Positions 63,018 through 64,000 of a stretch of 64,000 nucleotides of DNA are shown one piece after another. The number at the start of each line of letters is the position of its first letter. The first letter of the stretch is position 1. The notes under the pieces are model-generated. The model ran no database searches, was not told the DNA's origin, and worked only from the letters and a program-made list of their open reading frames with translations. Position numbers and translations under genes: made by a program. The DNA is taken from NCBI GenBank assembly GCA_022695795.1, contig MU404081.1, positions 248,001 through 312,000 on the forward strand, written 5' to 3'. Source of the DNA: Biscogniauxia marginata (lineage: Eukaryota > Ascomycota > Sordariomycetes > Xylariales > Xylariaceae).

Positions 63018-64000
63018 TGAGATTAGAATGGCACCCACCCCAACTGAGAGTAGTTTCTCTCCCAATCAGCAACAATTATTTGATCAACTTCCTAATAATA
63101 ATCTTTTCAACTTCGGGGTTGATGTTATGTCCACATCCTCCATCTCCCCACCCTCTCTCTCCCCATTGTCATGGATACACGCATATATATACACGAATTG
63201 CTAATTACCTTATGACGAACCCAAATCTGCCGGGGTATTGCATTACAGGCGGCGTTGGTGGCACATACAGAAAAAGACCCTCTACATCAGAGGATATTGG
63301 CGGCATTGCATTTGCAGATATTACGTTTATGCGACGATACCAAAGACGTTTGTTTCGCTGTCTTAATACTTCCCCGTCACTATTCACAAAACATGTACAC
63401 GCACATGCAACACACGGGACTTTTACGGTTACGACTTGAATCGACATATCAAGAGGAAAAGAACTAAAACAAAATAAAATAACAATCCGACGAGGATGGA
63501 AATGGCACGGCAAGGAACGGAAGGGCACTGGGAACGTTGAGATCAAGAGCGAAAACAAAAACAAAACGAGGCTTGCTTTTCCGTAAACGGGGGGTTTCTG
63601 GTCGGTTCGGTTCAGTCTGTCGTCGGTTTGCCATGGCTTTTTTTTCCTTCTTGGTTTAACGGTGGATCGGAGCACCGCCTTTTACGACATGATGACATGA
63701 CACAGCATTGGAAGGCGAGCGGTTGTTTGGTCGGTCATGAAGTACGAGATTTCCTGTGGCGAGATGCCACGATGGGGTTTAAGCAGGCCGCGAGAGGTCA
63801 TGCATGCGTGTAATATGCAGCGGATAGATCCATTGAGGTGGCAAATCCCCAGCCTCCAACAAAATTACAAGAGCGAGAAGTCCTCCACCCAATCTGTTTG
63901 ACAAACTTGGATCTGCGAATGAAGATTAAACGTTGGACTGGGTTGGGTTACCTCTTTTCCTCTCCCACGTGTTTGTTCCCTTATCTTACTCATGCATTTT
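63018..64000. other. Right-edge spacer after the ABC transporter
   Basis: No gene seen. A 156-codon minus-strand frame (63675-63205) has low-complexity, Arg/Ser/Pro/Cys-rich content and no splice-linked partner, so it is not called. CACGTG occurs at 63967-63972. Confidence 0.5.

Noticed and set aside
63205..63675. 156-codon minus-strand frame at the right edge
   Set aside because: Low-complexity content in the 3' region of the ABC transporter; nothing supports it as a gene.

Overview
The window is nuclear DNA of a filamentous ascomycete (Pezizomycotina, most likely a Sordariomycete). The signs are short spliceosomal introns (mostly 47-130 nt, GTRNGT donors, CTAAC/CTGAC-like branch sites 10-25 nt before YAG), single-gene transcription units on both strands, long gene-poor spacers full of microsatellites, and a gene set recognisable from Ascomycota. 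I see no bacterial, viral, plasmid or CRISPR features and no convincing tRNA. Gene models were built by hand: reading frame was followed across each candidate splice junction and compared with what I know of each family.

Layout. 0-9 kb: possible left-edge fragment; CTR9 (Paf1 complex); a PrpF-family isomerase-like protein; an unidentified protein whose last exon encodes an N/G/T repeat. 10-13 kb: alpha-actinin (minus). 14-21 kb: a dense housekeeping block with mitochondrial D-2-hydroxyglutarate/D-lactate dehydrogenase, TIM8, ribosomal protein uL23 (RPL25) divergent from the 25S rRNA methyltransferase BMT2, and an SDR oxidoreductase. 22-24 kb: enolase-phosphatase UTR4 with an acidic tail. 24-29 kb: no gene seen, then a long pyrimidine-rich leader. 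29-31 kb: a Ran1/Ksp1-type kinase. 33 kb: a small Cys-rich membrane protein. 34.7-37.4 kb: cytoplasmic prolyl-tRNA synthetase. 38.3-40.8 kb: an AVT1-like vacuolar amino-acid transporter (minus). 43.5-46.3 kb: CDC48/p97. 48.7-49.5 kb: an unidentified small protein (minus). 49.5-60 kb: a gene desert ending in a repeat-rich leader. 60-63 kb: an HMT1-type half-size ABC transporter.

Most genes are independent housekeeping functions (transcription elongation, translation, protein import, proteostasis, vacuolar and metal transport, methionine salvage, actin cross-linking). They do not form a secondary-metabolite or defence cluster. The clearest functional pairing is RPL25/BMT2, two 60S-subunit genes sharing a 400-bp divergent promoter.

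The strongest unusual feature is the prolyl-tRNA synthetase gene. Its frame can be followed only through 15 exons and 14 introns in 2.7 kb, including exons of 5, 19, 25 and 32 nt and one stop-free 99-nt intron. The exons still sum to an uninterrupted 556-codon enzyme with the class II motifs, so this looks like a live, intron-saturated gene rather than a pseudogene.
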